64,000 bases of DNA, taken from the NCBI RefSeq assembly GCF_044904705.1, contig NZ_JADIKL010000008.1:62001-126000 (forward strand). The letters run 5' to 3'. The stretch is from Rhodanobacter_A agri. GTDB taxonomy: Bacteria > Pseudomonadota > Gammaproteobacteria > Xanthomonadales > Rhodanobacteraceae. How positions within the stretch are numbered: the stretch's first letter is position 1; the number at the start of each line of letters is the position of its first letter. The notes under the pieces were generated by a model. The model had not been told where the DNA came from, made no database searches, and was given only the letters and a program-made list of their open reading frames with translations. Position numbers and translations under genes: made by a program. This document shows positions 37,923 through 46,920 of this stretch, piece by piece.

Positions 37923-39017
37923 ATGACACAGGCGAACGAAGCCCTGGTCCGCCGACTGCTTGGCGACGTTACCGACAACCATACCGGCGCACCGCTGGCC
38001 GACGCCGTGCGCGCGGTCGGCGTGGACGGCGCGAAGGTGTCGGTGGACCTGCAACTGGGCTATCCCGCCGCCGGCGCCGTCGAGGCATTGGCCGCGCAGG
38101 CGAAGCAGGCGCTGGAGGCCGATCCGGCGATCGCGGCGGCCACGGTGTCCGTGACCAGCCGCATCCAGTCACACAAGGTGCAGGGCACGCTGGCGCCGCT
38201 GCCCAACGTGAAGAACATCATCGTGGTGGCCTCGGGCAAGGGTGGCGTGGGCAAGTCCACGGTGTCGGCCAACCTGGCGCTGGCGCTCAAGGCCGAGGGC
38301 GCCAAGGTGGGTGTGCTCGATGCCGACATCTACGGGCCCAGCCAGCCGCGCATGCTAGGCATCAGCGGCCGACCGGAGTCGCCGGACGGCAAGAGCATCA
38401 CGCCGATGCAGGCGCATGGCCTGCAGGCCATGTCGATCGGTTTCCTGGTGGACGAGGAAACGCCGATGATCTGGCGCGGTCCGATGGTGACTCAGGCGAT
38501 GATGCAGTTGCTCACCGACTCGCGCTGGGAAATGCTCGATTACCTCATCGTCGACCTGCCGCCTGGTACCGGCGACATCCAGCTCACCCTGTCGCAGAAA
38601 GTGCCGGTGGCCGGCGCGGTGATCGTCACCACGCCGCAGGACATCGCCCTGCTGGACGCGCGCAAGGCGCTCAAGATGTTCGAGAAGGTGGAGGTGCCGG
38701 TGCTCGGCGTGGTGGAAAACATGGCCACCCACGTCTGCTCGAACTGCGGCCACGAGGAGCACATCTTCGGCGAAGGTGGCGGTGTGCGCATGGCGGAGCA
38801 GTACGGCGTGGCCTACCTTGGCTCGCTGCCGCTGGACATCCGCATCCGCGAGCAGGCCGACGGCGGCACACCCACTGTGGTGGCGATGCCGGACTCCGAC
38901 CTCGCCGCGCGCTACCGCGAGATCGCCCGCAATGCGGCGGGACGGCTGTCGCGCCAGCCGCGCAACAAATCGCTGGGCCTGGGCAAAATTGTCGTGCAGG
39001 GCGCCCCCGCCACATGA
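37923..39017 (+). CDS. apbC: Iron-sulfur cluster carrier protein Mrp/ApbC
   Basis: A 364-residue P-loop ATPase that carries and delivers [4Fe-4S] clusters. An N-terminal MIP18/DUF59-like domain (about 1-85) precedes the Mrp core: deviant Walker A VASGKGGVGKST, LDADIYGPSQPRMLG, DYLIVDLPPGTGD, and the cluster-binding C-x2-C in HVCSNCGHEEHIFGEGGG. It overlaps the FMN reductase gene by 4 bp. Confidence 0.96.
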   Translation: MTQANEALVRRLLGDVTDNHTGAPLADAVRAVGVDGAKVSVDLQLGYPAAGAVEALAAQAKQALEADPAIAAATVSVTSRIQSHKVQGTLAPLPNVKNIIVVASGKGGVGKSTVSANLALALKAEGAKVGVLDADIYGPSQPRMLGISGRPESPDGKSITPMQAHGLQAMSIGFLVDEETPMIWRGPMVTQAMMQLLTDSRWEMLDYLIVDLPPGTGDIQLTLSQKVPVAGAVIVTTPQDIALLDARKALKMFEKVEVPVLGVVENMATHVCSNCGHEEHIFGEGGGVRMAEQYGVAYLGSLPLDIRIREQADGGTPTVVAMPDSDLAARYREIARNAAGRLSRQPRNKSLGLGKIVVQGAPAT

Positions 39018-39550
39018 GTACGCCGCGGCGCGTGCTCTGCCTGTGCGGCAGCCTGCGCCAGGTCTCGTCCAACCGCGCCGCGCTGGAAGCCGCGCAGCGA
39101 CTGGCGCCTGCGTCGCTGGAGCTGGCGATGTACGACGGTCTCGCCGCGCTGCCGCTGTTCAATCCGGACAACGAGGTCGACCCGTTGCCGTCGGCCGTGC
39201 TGGCGCTGCGTGAAGCCGTGGGCCGCGCCGACGCGTTGCTGGTCGCCTGTCCCGAGTACGCCCACGGCGTGCCCGGCCCATTCAAGAACCTGCTGGACTG
39301 GCTGGTCGGCAGCCTGGAATTCCCCGGCAAGCCGGTGCTGCTGCTGAATGCCTCGGCGCGCGGCTCGTACCACGCGCAGGAGGCACTGGCCGAGATCCTG
39401 CGCACTATGTCGGCCGAGCTGCTGACGACGCAGCCCATGCCGGTGGCGTTGCCCGGCGCTGGTTGCAGCGCTGGGCAGGTATTGGCCAGCGCGGAACGCT
39501 GTGCCGAGCTGCGCGTGGCGCTGGATTGCCTGGTGGCCGAGCTGGCCTGA
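39014..39550 (+). CDS. NADPH-dependent FMN reductase-family protein
   Basis: A 178-residue flavodoxin-fold protein. LCLCGSLRQVSSNRAALEAA is the FMN phosphate-binding start, and ACPEYAHGVPGPFKNLLDWL with LLLNASARGSYHAQEAL are the other family motifs (the usual P-E-Y-x-x-x-x-P-G). It probably reduces FMN or quinones. It is coupled to mrp by a 4-bp overlap, which hints at a reducing role in cluster handling, unproven. Confidence 0.9.
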   Translation: MSTPRRVLCLCGSLRQVSSNRAALEAAQRLAPASLELAMYDGLAALPLFNPDNEVDPLPSAVLALREAVGRADALLVACPEYAHGVPGPFKNLLDWLVGSLEFPGKPVLLLNASARGSYHAQEALAEILRTMSAELLTTQPMPVALPGAGCSAGQVLASAERCAELRVALDCLVAELA

Positions 39551-39646
39551 ACTGCCCGCCGTGCTGGCGCGCAGGCGTCCCGACCATGTATTTTTGCCGC
39601 TTTACGCCCGGTTCCCCCCGGGCCCCACGCTGATCGCGGAGCGCAC

Positions 39647-40216
39647 GTGAGCATCAAGTCCGACAAGTGGATCCGCCGCATGGCCGAAGGCCACGGCATG
39701 ATCGAGCCGTTCGAACCGGGCCAGATGAAGCTGCGCGAGGACGGCAGCCGTGCGGTGTCCTGGGGCACCTCCAGCTACGGCTACGACGTGCGTTGCGCGC
39801 GCGAGTTCAAGGTGTTCACCAACATCAACTCCACCATCGTCGATCCGAAGGCGTTCGACCCGAACAGCTTCGTGGACGTGACCTCGGACGTGTGCATCAT
39901 CCCGCCGAATTCCTTCGCACTGGCGCGCACGGTGGAGTACTTCCGCATCCCGCGCGACGTGCTGGTGGTGTGCCTGGGCAAGAGCACCTACGCGCGCTGC
40001 GGCATCATCGTCAACGTCACCCCGCTGGAGCCGGAGTGGGAAGGCCACGTGACGCTGGAGTTCTCCAACACCACGCCGTTGCCGGCCAAGATCTACGCCA
40101 ACGAGGGCGTGGCGCAGATGCTGTTCTTCGAATCCGACGAGCCCTGCGAGACCAGTTACCGGGACCGCGGCGGCAAGTACCAGGGCCAGCAGGGCGTGAC
40201 CCTGCCGCGTACCTGA
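39647..40216 (+). CDS. dcd: dCTP deaminase
   Basis: A 189-residue homotrimeric enzyme that deaminates dCTP to dUTP for thymidylate synthesis. It starts from GTG at 39647 with GGAG upstream. SSYGYDVRCAREFKVF, FVLARTVEYF-type region (ALARTVEYFRIPRDVL), LGKSTYARCGIIVNVTPLEPEWEGHVTLE with the catalytic glutamate, and the C-terminal YQGQQGVTLPRT are all as in E. coli Dcd. Full length. Confidence 0.97.
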   Translation: MSIKSDKWIRRMAEGHGMIEPFEPGQMKLREDGSRAVSWGTSSYGYDVRCAREFKVFTNINSTIVDPKAFDPNSFVDVTSDVCIIPPNSFALARTVEYFRIPRDVLVVCLGKSTYARCGIIVNVTPLEPEWEGHVTLEFSNTTPLPAKIYANEGVAQMLFFESDEPCETSYRDRGGKYQGQQGVTLPRT

Positions 40217-40311
40217 ACAGGCGCCCGACGACCATTCGCCGCGAGCGCCCGGCGCAAGGCACCGCGCTAAACTCGCAGAGCCATCACGACCGCTTTTCGC
40301 AGGAGAACCCG

Positions 40312-40827
40312 ATGACCCGCCTTTCCACCCTCTTGACCCGCGCCGCCGCTGCGCTGGTGCTCGGCAGCGTGCTCGTTCTCGCCGGCTGCCACAAGGAGAG
40401 CGTCAAGCAGCAACAGGCCAACACGGCCCAGTGGAAGGGCAAGTTCGACGCCACCGTCCAGGCCTACAAGGAAGGCCAGTTCGTGATCGACGGCGCGGTG
40501 CTGTCCGCGGTCGACGCCGGCAGCCACTTCGCCTACCTCAAGGACACCGGCCGACTGCCGAAGACCGTGCTGCTGATGCCCGGCGACGATTCCAAGATCC
40601 GCAAAGTCCATCTGCAGTACATGGCGCGCATGGCGATCGACTATGGTTTCGCCGTGTATTACGACGACAAGGGCACGCTCACCCAGATCAACGCGATCAA
40701 CACCAAGGCGCGCGCGCTCGAGGATCACCATGCGCCGGTGAAGATCGACGACGGCCAGCAGTGCAAGACCGCCGCCGGTTGCGATTCCGTCGACCAGGCC
40801 TCGCAGCGGCAGGCCGGCCAGCACTGA
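40312..40827 (+). CDS. Hypothetical lipoprotein
   Basis: A 171-residue protein with a lipoprotein signal (LVLGSVLVLAGC, Cys about 26) followed by HKESVKQQQAN. The body has WKGKFDATVQAYKEGQFVID, then LMPGDDSKIRKVHLQYMARM and AIDYGFAVYYDDKG. A late C-x5-C pair (CKTAAGC) may form a disulfide. I do not recognise a family. The start at 40312 has AGGAG 6 nt upstream; a strong terminator follows. Confidence 0.8.
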   Translation: MTRLSTLLTRAAAALVLGSVLVLAGCHKESVKQQQANTAQWKGKFDATVQAYKEGQFVIDGAVLSAVDAGSHFAYLKDTGRLPKTVLLMPGDDSKIRKVHLQYMARMAIDYGFAVYYDDKGTLTQINAINTKARALEDHHAPVKIDDGQQCKTAAGCDSVDQASQRQAGQH

Positions 40828-40843
40828 TTTGCCGGTCATCCGG

Positions 40844-40879
40844 AAAAAAAGCCCGCGGAGCGATCCGCGGGCTTTTTTG
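40844..40879. terminator. Strong bidirectional intrinsic terminator
   Basis: A7, GCCCGCGGA, loop GCGA, TCCGCGGGC, T6: a 9-bp GC-rich stem with A- and T-runs, between the convergent lipoprotein and HIT genes. Confidence 0.95.
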
Positions 40880-40907
40880 TGCTCATTCCGGTCACGCCAA
40901 GTGGCTG

Positions 40908-41333
40908 TCAGCGTGATGCTGCGGACAGCGCCTGCCGCAACGCAGCCAGTCGGGCGTCCAGCGCCTCGGCGGCGTAAGGTGCCGCGGCACCGCTGCCCCA
41001 GACCGGGCCGGGCCAGGCCGCGTCGCCCTCGGTGCGCGCGACCACGTGCAGGTGCAGCTGGCGCACGATGTTGCCCAGCGCGCCAAGGTTGAGCTTGTCG
41101 CAGGGCGCCACGGCGCGCAGCGCGGCGGCGGCCTGGTTCGCCTCCTGCCAGAGTGCGCGCTGCTCCTCCTCGGAAAGGTCGGCGATTTCCGCCTTGCCCG
41201 CCCGGCGCGGCACCAGGATCAGCCACGGATAGCGCGCATCATCCATCAGCCGCAGCTCGCACAGCGGCAGCATGGCGACGTGACGGGTATCGGCCTGCAG
41301 GCGCGGGTCTAGCGCGAACGCGGCGGCGCTCAT
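40908..41333 (-). CDS. HIT-family hydrolase
   Basis: A 141-residue histidine-triad nucleotide-binding protein. The active-site stretch is GALGNIVRQLHLHVVARTEG, where the usual H-x-H-x-H is reduced to Q-L-H-L-H, as in several bacterial branches. LCELRLMDDARYPWLILVPRR is the N-terminal strand pair. It probably cleaves nucleoside phosphoramidates or dinucleoside polyphosphates. It overlaps the dienelactone hydrolase gene by 4 bp. Confidence 0.88.
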   Translation of the reverse strand: MSAAAFALDPRLQADTRHVAMLPLCELRLMDDARYPWLILVPRRAGKAEIADLSEEEQRALWQEANQAAAALRAVAPCDKLNLGALGNIVRQLHLHVVARTEGDAAWPGPVWGSGAAAPYAAEALDARLAALRQALSAASR

Positions 41334-42007
41334 GCGTGAGCCAGCTGCTTGTCGAGGAATGCCAGCGTGCGTTCCCACGCCAGCATCGCGCTGGCGCCGT
41401 GGTAGTGCGTGTCGCCCGGCACGTTGCGGTTGAACGCGTGGCCCGCGTCGGGATAGGTGAAGACCTCCATCTGCGGCAGCAGCTCGCGATGCTGCGCCAC
41501 GGCCTCGGGCGGGATCGAAGGATCGTTCCCGCCGAAGTGGAACATCACCGGCGCCTTCGGCTTCTCGCCGAGGAAGGACACGTTGCGCGCGCCGTAGTAG
41601 CTCACCGCGGGCAGGCCCAGCCGCAGCGCCGAGAGCAGGGCCACCGTGCCACCCCAGCAATAGCCCACCACGGCGACCTTGCCGGACGAGGCGACCGCCT
41701 CGGCGGCGCTGGCCACGTCCTCCAGCGGCCGGTCCAGCCCCAGCTCGGACACCAGCGCCTTGCCGCGCGCCATGCCTGTCTCGTCGTAGTCCAGCTCCAG
41801 CCAGGATTCGAGGTGGTCGAAGAAGGCCGGGGCGATCGCGGTATAGCCGGCGGCGGCGAAGCGGTCGGCCATGCTGCGGATGTGCTCGGTGACGCCGAAG
41901 ATCTCCTGCACCACCACGACGCCGCCCTTCGGCTGGCCCTCGGGCTGGGCGAGGTAGCCGCCGATGCACTGGGTGCGCGAGGTCGGGATGTTGATGTGCT
42001 GGCCCAT
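41330..42007 (-). CDS. Dienelactone hydrolase-family protein
   Basis: A 225-residue alpha/beta hydrolase. The triad is the nucleophile Cys in VVGYCWGGTVAL, Asp in HFGGNDPSIPPE and His in DAGHAFNR. VVVVQEIFGVTEHIRSMADRFAAAGY is the family's oxyanion segment. It may open lactones of aromatic breakdown, but no catechol-pathway genes are nearby, so the role could be general detoxification. It is first of two genes with the HIT protein. Confidence 0.93.
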   Translation of the reverse strand: MGQHINIPTSRTQCIGGYLAQPEGQPKGGVVVVQEIFGVTEHIRSMADRFAAAGYTAIAPAFFDHLESWLELDYDETGMARGKALVSELGLDRPLEDVASAAEAVASSGKVAVVGYCWGGTVALLSALRLGLPAVSYYGARNVSFLGEKPKAPVMFHFGGNDPSIPPEAVAQHRELLPQMEVFTYPDAGHAFNRNVPGDTHYHGASAMLAWERTLAFLDKQLAHA

Positions 42008-42110
42008 GACGGCCATCTCCGTTGCGGCGGTGCGGGGGATTCTAGCGGGCGCGGATGCAAGGGGGCGGTGAAGGCGCATGCGGCGCGGGTGCGGGGGGCA
42101 GAACGGTTTC

Positions 42111-42236
42111 GCGTGAACCTCTGTCCCCCTTGGGGAGAGGGCGGTGCCAGCCGGGAGAGGGTGCGGGCGAAACGACATGCGGTGGTGTTGCCGGACCCTC
42201 ACCCCAAGCGCTCTTCCGGTGGGAGCGGGGCTTCGG
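42111..42236. repeat. CCCTCTCCC-type palindromic repeats before rimO
   Basis: The stretch contains CCCCTTGGGGAGAGGG and GCCGGGAGAGGG, then CCCTCACCCCAAGCGC with GGTGGGAGCGGGGC. It is a diverged member of the repeat family at 11565 and 14438. It accounts for most of the 294-bp gap between the dienelactone hydrolase and rimO; no gene is seen in it. Confidence 0.55.
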
Positions 42237-42259
42237 CCGCGCTGCGAAGGCGATCCCCG

Positions 42260-42265
42260 TATAAT
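42260..42265 (+). promoter_or_regulatory. Candidate -10 box for rimO
   Basis: A perfect TATAAT 36 bp before the rimO start. No convincing -35 is present at normal spacing. Confidence 0.45.
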
Positions 42266-42301
42266 TACCTGTTTTCCCATATCCACACGGTTGTCGCCGC
42301 C

Positions 42302-43639
42302 ATGTCGCAGGCCTCGCAGAAGATCGGTTTCGTCAGCCTCGGCTGCCCCAAGGCGCTGGTGGATTCCGAGCGCATCCTCACCCAGCTCAAGGTCGAGGGC
42401 TACGAGATCGTGCCCAGCTACGGCGAGGCCGACGCCGTGGTGGTGAACACCTGCGGCTTCATCGACGCCGCGGTGCAGGAGTCGCTGGATTCCATCGGCA
42501 CCGCCTTGCACGAGAACGGCAAGGTGATCGTCACCGGCTGCCTCGGCAAGCGCGCCGAGCTGATCCGCGAAGCCTACCCGGACGTGCTCTCGATCAGCGG
42601 CCCGCAGGACTACGCCAGCGTGATGCATGCGGTGCACGAGGCGCTGCCGCCGGTGCGCAACAAGTTCCTCGACATCGTGCCGGACACCGGCGTCAAGCTG
42701 ACCCCCAAGCACTACGCGTACCTGAAGATTTCCGAAGGCTGCAATCACCGCTGCAGCTTCTGCATCATCCCCTCGATGCGCGGCGACCTGGTCTCGCGTC
42801 CGGTGGACCAGGTGCTGCTGGAGGCGGAGAAGCTGGTGAAGGGCGGCGTGAAGGAGCTGCTGGTGATCTCGCAGGACACCAGCGCCTACGGCGTCGACCT
42901 CAAGTACGCCGAACGCGAATGGCGCGGCAAGGCGTACCGCACGCGCATGACCGAACTGTGCGAGGGGCTTTCCGAACTCGGCGCGTGGACGCGCCTGCAC
43001 TACGTCTACCCGTACCCGCACGTGGATGAGGTGATGCCGCTGATGGCGGAAGGAAAGATCCTTCCGTATCTCGACATTCCGTTCCAGCACGCCAGCCCGC
43101 GCATCCTCAAGCTGATGAAGCGCCCCGGCAACATCGACAAGACGCTGGAGCGCATCCGCAACTGGCGCAAGCAGGTACCCGACCTGACCATCCGCAGCAC
43201 CTTCATCGTCGGCTTCCCCGGCGAGACCGCTGCCGAATTCGAGGAACTGCTGGATTTCCTGCGTGAAGCCGAACTCGACCGCGTGGGCGCCTTCGCCTAT
43301 TCGCCGGTGGACGGCGCCAAGGCCAACGAATTGCCCGGTGCGGTCTCCGAGGAATTGAAGGAAGACCGCCTCGAACAGTTCATGGCCGTGCAGGCGGAAA
43401 TCTCCGCCGCCAAGCTGCAGCGCAAGATCGGCCGCACGCTCAAGGTGCTGGTGGACGAGGCGAACGCCGAAGGCGCCGTGGCCCGCTCCGCCGCCGACGC
43501 GCCCGAGATCGACGGCAGCGTGCTGATCGCCGACGGGCAGGGCCTCAAGCCCGGCCAGTTCGTCGACGTGGTGGTCGAGGCTGCCAGCGAGCACGACCTG
43601 CACGCGCGCCTGGCGCACCCGACCCTCAAGGTGATCTGA
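42302..43639 (+). CDS. rimO: Ribosomal protein S12 methylthiotransferase RimO
   Basis: A 445-residue radical-SAM enzyme that adds a methylthio group to an aspartate of ribosomal protein S12. An UPF0004 domain (GFVSLGCPKALVDSERI, VNTCGFIDAA, TGCLGKRAE) holds one cluster. The radical-SAM cluster motif is CNHRCSFC in KISEGCNHRCSFCIIPSMRG. A C-terminal TRAM domain (about 375-445) follows. Full length, with no sign of damage. Confidence 0.97.
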   Translation: MSQASQKIGFVSLGCPKALVDSERILTQLKVEGYEIVPSYGEADAVVVNTCGFIDAAVQESLDSIGTALHENGKVIVTGCLGKRAELIREAYPDVLSISGPQDYASVMHAVHEALPPVRNKFLDIVPDTGVKLTPKHYAYLKISEGCNHRCSFCIIPSMRGDLVSRPVDQVLLEAEKLVKGGVKELLVISQDTSAYGVDLKYAEREWRGKAYRTRMTELCEGLSELGAWTRLHYVYPYPHVDEVMPLMAEGKILPYLDIPFQHASPRILKLMKRPGNIDKTLERIRNWRKQVPDLTIRSTFIVGFPGETAAEFEELLDFLREAELDRVGAFAYSPVDGAKANELPGAVSEELKEDRLEQFMAVQAEISAAKLQRKIGRTLKVLVDEANAEGAVARSAADAPEIDGSVLIADGQGLKPGQFVDVVVEAASEHDLHARLAHPTLKVI

Positions 43640-43691
43640 AGCCCTGGCCGCTGCGGGTGTCCCGATTGCCCACAAAGCTGCGCCAACCCCC

Positions 43692-43737
43692 ACCGTTCAC
43701 CCTGAGCGCAGGCCCGCAGGGCCGGAGTCGAAGGGCA
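43692..43737. repeat. Dispersed intergenic repeat (ACCGT..CTGAGCG..GGAGTCGAAG)
   Basis: ACCGTTCACCCTGAGCGCAG, a short palindromic centre (GGCCCGCAGGGCC), then GGAGTCGAAGGG. A related copy lies at 60939-60987. Confidence 0.55.
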
Positions 43738-43769
43738 GCGGTTTGCGGGACGGACCGGTGGACGGGCGC

Positions 43770-44588
43770 ATGAAGAAGACCCGCTATGTGGCGCCCGCGC
43801 GTGAAGCGGTCGATCCGCAGGTGTTCGGACGGATGCCGCTGGCGGCGTGGCGCGAACACGCGGGGTTGATCGAAGGCCGCGACTGGCCTTCGGTCGAGGT
43901 GCTCAACGCCTGCCGCCCCACCGGCATGCGCGAACGCTTCGTCGCGCAAACCCGCGAACTGCTGGCCGACGGCCTGCACTACGAACAGCGCATCGCCGAA
44001 CGCGGCGACATAGCCACCCGCGAAAGCAACTGGCACGACCTGTTCAACGCCCTGGCCTGGTTGCGCCATCCGGCCTTGAAGCGTGCACTCAACGCGCGGC
44101 AGATGGCCGAAATCGCCCGCATGGGCCCCAAGCAGCGTTCGCGTGCCCAATACGCGCTCACGCATTTCGACGAGGCCGGCGTGGTCGTCGCGCTGTGCGA
44201 CCCGGCGCTGCTCGCGCTATGGGACGTCCACGACTGGCATGGCCTGTTCTGGCGCGAACGGGCGGCGTGGCTGGATGGGCGCATCCAGGTGGAATTGTTC
44301 GGCCACGCGCTGCTCGAACACGCGCTGACACCGGGGCAGTTGCTGCTGGGAAAGGCCTTGGTGGTGGCTGGCCCCGCAATCTCGCCGGTGGCCGCCGTTG
44401 ACGCAGGCGCGCAGGCAATCCGCGAAGGCAAAGTGCTGTGCGATCCGCTGGAACTGCGGCCGTTGCCGCTGGCTGGGGTGCCCGGTTGGCACCCGGACAA
44501 CGAGCGGGAGGTGTTTTGTAGCGAGGCGGCGTGTTTCCGGCCGGTGCGGGCCGGGCGCGATTATCCGGAACCGGTAATGGGCAGCTAA
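43770..44588 (+). CDS. DUF3025-family protein
   Basis: A 272-residue cytoplasmic protein of unknown function. The segment WHDLFNALAWLRHPALKRALNARQ, then RSRAQYALTHFDEAGVVV and FGHALLEHALTP, is the DUF3025 pattern (N-W-H-D-x-F-N-A-x-x-W). Conserved His, Asp and Asn suggest an enzyme, but no activity is known. The start MKKTRYVAPAREAVDP at 43770 is assumed; the frame opens slightly earlier, within a dispersed repeat. Confidence 0.85.
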   Translation: MKKTRYVAPAREAVDPQVFGRMPLAAWREHAGLIEGRDWPSVEVLNACRPTGMRERFVAQTRELLADGLHYEQRIAERGDIATRESNWHDLFNALAWLRHPALKRALNARQMAEIARMGPKQRSRAQYALTHFDEAGVVVALCDPALLALWDVHDWHGLFWRERAAWLDGRIQVELFGHALLEHALTPGQLLLGKALVVAGPAISPVAAVDAGAQAIREGKVLCDPLELRPLPLAGVPGWHPDNEREVFCSEAACFRPVRAGRDYPEPVMGS

Positions 44589-44713
44589 GGCACCCGAAAT
44601 CGGGGTCAGGTTCACTTGGCTTTTTTTGCCTGATGCGGCCCAAGCCCTTCTTTGGCGTGTGTTCGCGCCAAGCGTACGATGAGTGGTCGCCGCCGCATTG
44701 CAGGCCTTCAGAC

Positions 44714-45796
44714 ATGGCGCAAAACCCATCTCCGGTTTCGAAGAAAAGCCGCATCCAGGGCGCTCTGATGGGTGCCTTCATCGGCGACGCGCTGGCCCTG
44801 GGGCCGCACTGGTACTACGACCTTGATGCGCTCAGGCGCGACTACGGCGACTGGGTCAGCGGCTACACGGCGCCGAAGCCGGGGCGTTATCACGAAGGCT
44901 TGCCGGCAGGGGCGTCGTCGCAGGCAGGGTTCATCCTGGCGCTGATGCTGCGCTCGCTGGTGGACTGCGGTGGCTACGACGAGGCGGATTTCTGCACGCG
45001 GATGGATCGCGAGCTGTTTCCGCTGCTGGACGGTACGCCGATGGCGGGGCCGGGCGGCTACACCAGCCAGTCGATCCGCGAGGCATGGCGCAAGCGCCGG
45101 GCCGGCTTGCCGTGGGGACAGGTGGCGGGGCTGGCGGACGACACCGAGGCGGCGGAACGGGTGCTGGCGATCGCGCTGCGTTACGCGGGCGAACCGTCGC
45201 AGCTCGCACAGCACGTGAGCAGCAACGTGGCGCTCACCCAGCGCGATCCCACGGTGGGCGCGATGACGCTGGCGTTCGCCGCGGTGCTGGGACAGCTGGC
45301 GGACGGCGTGGCGCTGGACGGGGATTTGTCCGGTCGGTTGATGGGCCTGGTGAAGTCCGGCGAACTGCCGTTCCATACCGTGACCAGCGGTGAGCTGGAC
45401 GTGCCGCGAGGCGCGGAAGCGCCCTTGCATGCAGGGCAGTTTGCTTCGCCCGATGCGCTGCTCACGGTGTCGTCCATCGCGCGGGCGGCGCACGACCCCG
45501 GCGTCGTCATCGAACCGGCGTCGAAGGTGGGCCTGGTCTATGGCCTGCCGTGCGCGGTGTACCACCAGTTTCCCGCGGCCTACTACTTGGCGGCGCGCTT
45601 CCAGGGCGACGTGGAGCAGGGTGTGCTCAACGCGGTGAACGCGGGCGGCCAGAACCAGGCACGCGCCATGCTCACCGGCGCCCTGTGCGGCGCCATCGGC
45701 GGGTTGGAGGCCATCCCCCGGCGTTTCATCGCAGGATTGGAAAAGAGCGCGGAATACCTGGCGCTGACGGAGGCGTTGGCGCAACAGGCCGGATAA
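44714..45796 (+). CDS. ADP-ribosylglycohydrolase-family protein, J1-crystallin-like
   Basis: A 360-residue all-helical protein. The N-terminal GALMGAFIGDALALGPHWYYD is the ADP-ribosylglycohydrolase signature. LADDTEAAERV corresponds to the first metal-binding TDDT, with T changed to A. The C-terminal metal motif, usually GGDTDT, reads NAGGQNQARAMLTGALCGA, so the aspartates are gone. I recall this pattern from J1-crystallin-like branch members. It may have lost hydrolase activity or use another chemistry. Monocistronic. Confidence 0.82.
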   Translation: MAQNPSPVSKKSRIQGALMGAFIGDALALGPHWYYDLDALRRDYGDWVSGYTAPKPGRYHEGLPAGASSQAGFILALMLRSLVDCGGYDEADFCTRMDRELFPLLDGTPMAGPGGYTSQSIREAWRKRRAGLPWGQVAGLADDTEAAERVLAIALRYAGEPSQLAQHVSSNVALTQRDPTVGAMTLAFAAVLGQLADGVALDGDLSGRLMGLVKSGELPFHTVTSGELDVPRGAEAPLHAGQFASPDALLTVSSIARAAHDPGVVIEPASKVGLVYGLPCAVYHQFPAAYYLAARFQGDVEQGVLNAVNAGGQNQARAMLTGALCGAIGGLEAIPRRFIAGLEKSAEYLALTEALAQQAG

Positions 45797-45802
45797 AGCG
45801 GC

Positions 45803-46306
45803 TCATGTTTCGTAACGCACTTCCACGATGAGGAAGCGCGTGCGTCCGCCAGGCAGCTCCGCTTCGAACTCGTCGTCGATGCGCTTCTTCAGCACCGCGC
45901 GGGCCATCGGCGAGTCGATGCTGATCCAGCCCAGCTTCGCGTCGGTCTCGTCGGGGCCGACGATGCGGTAGCTGACTTCCTCGCCGCTGGCGTGGTTTTC
46001 CAGCGTGATGGTGGCGCCGAAGAACACCGCCTCGCGATCGGCGGGCAAGCCTTCGGCCACCTTGAGCGCGGGGATGCGCTTGCTGAGGTAGCGCACGCGG
46101 CGGTCGATCTCGCCGAGCTGCTTCTTGCGGTAGGTGTACTCGGCGTTCTCCGAGCGATCGCCTTCCGCGGCGGCGGCGGCCAGCGCCTTCACCACCTCGG
46201 GGCGCAGGGTAAGCCACAGGTGATCCAGCTCGGCCTTGAGCCTCTCGAAGCCGGCGCGGGTGATGATCGCCGTGGAACCGGGCGAGGGTGGGCGCCAGCG
46301 GCTCAT
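45803..46306 (-). CDS. greB: Transcript cleavage factor GreB
   Basis: A 167-residue protein that enters the RNA polymerase secondary channel and stimulates cleavage of backtracked RNA. The N-terminal coiled coil (about 15-90) carries AEGDRSENAEYTYRKKQLGE at its tip, including the catalytic acidic pair, and VFFGATITLE, VGPDETDAKLGWISIDSPMA and the C-terminal globular domain follow. GreB rather than GreA by the R-x-x-RYLSKR segment and length. It overlaps DUF998 by 4 bp. Confidence 0.95.
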   Translation of the reverse strand: MSRWRPPSPGSTAIITRAGFERLKAELDHLWLTLRPEVVKALAAAAAEGDRSENAEYTYRKKQLGEIDRRVRYLSKRIPALKVAEGLPADREAVFFGATITLENHASGEEVSYRIVGPDETDAKLGWISIDSPMARAVLKKRIDDEFEAELPGGRTRFLIVEVRYET

Positions 46307-46920
46307 GCGCGCGCCCCGGCACGGCCAGGGCCATGCAGCAAACGCCATGCGGCGACCATCAGCCAGCCCAGTATCAGCACGATCAGCGCCTTTTGGCTCA
46401 AGCCTCTGGGCAAGCTGCGCCAGAACGCCTGCACCCATAGCAGCACGAAACAGAATGCGGCATACGCAAACGCGGGCCGGAACCAGTGCCGCCAGCGCGC
46501 ATCGCCGCGTAGCCGCCAGGCCTGCAACAGCATCGCGGTCGTCGTGCACAGGAAGGCGGCCTGCGCCGCCACGCCGTGTACGTAGCCGTGCAGCGTGGGC
46601 GGGTGGCTCCAGGTATCGGTGTGCGCAAGCGCGGTGAGCGCCAGCGCCGCGCCACCCGCCACGAACAGCAACAGCGGGGCGGCGCTGCGCGCGTTGGGCG
46701 CGAGTGTGCGATACGCGCTCGCGCCAAGCAGCACCAGCGCAGCGGCCATCGCGTAGTAGCCGGCGCACACCATGCCGCCCCACGGCCCGATCAGATAGAA
46801 GCTGTTGGGTACCCGCACCCAGTCGAGGTCGGCGCGCAGGCATTGCGCCGCGATGCCGGTGGCGAGGAAGGCGGCCATGCCGGCAAAGGCAATCGCTGCC
46901 TGCAGGTTCGGTCCTTTCAT
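46303..46920 (-). CDS. DUF998-family membrane protein
   Basis: A 205-residue inner-membrane protein with six hydrophobic segments. It starts MKGPNLQAAIAFAGMAAFLA at 46920. ALAHTDTWSHPPTLHGYVHG, with its histidine cluster, is the DUF998 hallmark. Function unknown. It overlaps both neighbours by 4 bp (ATGA), so it is translated with greB and the upstream membrane/TPR gene. Confidence 0.85.
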   Translation of the reverse strand: MKGPNLQAAIAFAGMAAFLATGIAAQCLRADLDWVRVPNSFYLIGPWGGMVCAGYYAMAAALVLLGASAYRTLAPNARSAAPLLLFVAGGAALALTALAHTDTWSHPPTLHGYVHGVAAQAAFLCTTTAMLLQAWRLRGDARWRHWFRPAFAYAAFCFVLLWVQAFWRSLPRGLSQKALIVLILGWLMVAAWRLLHGPGRAGARA

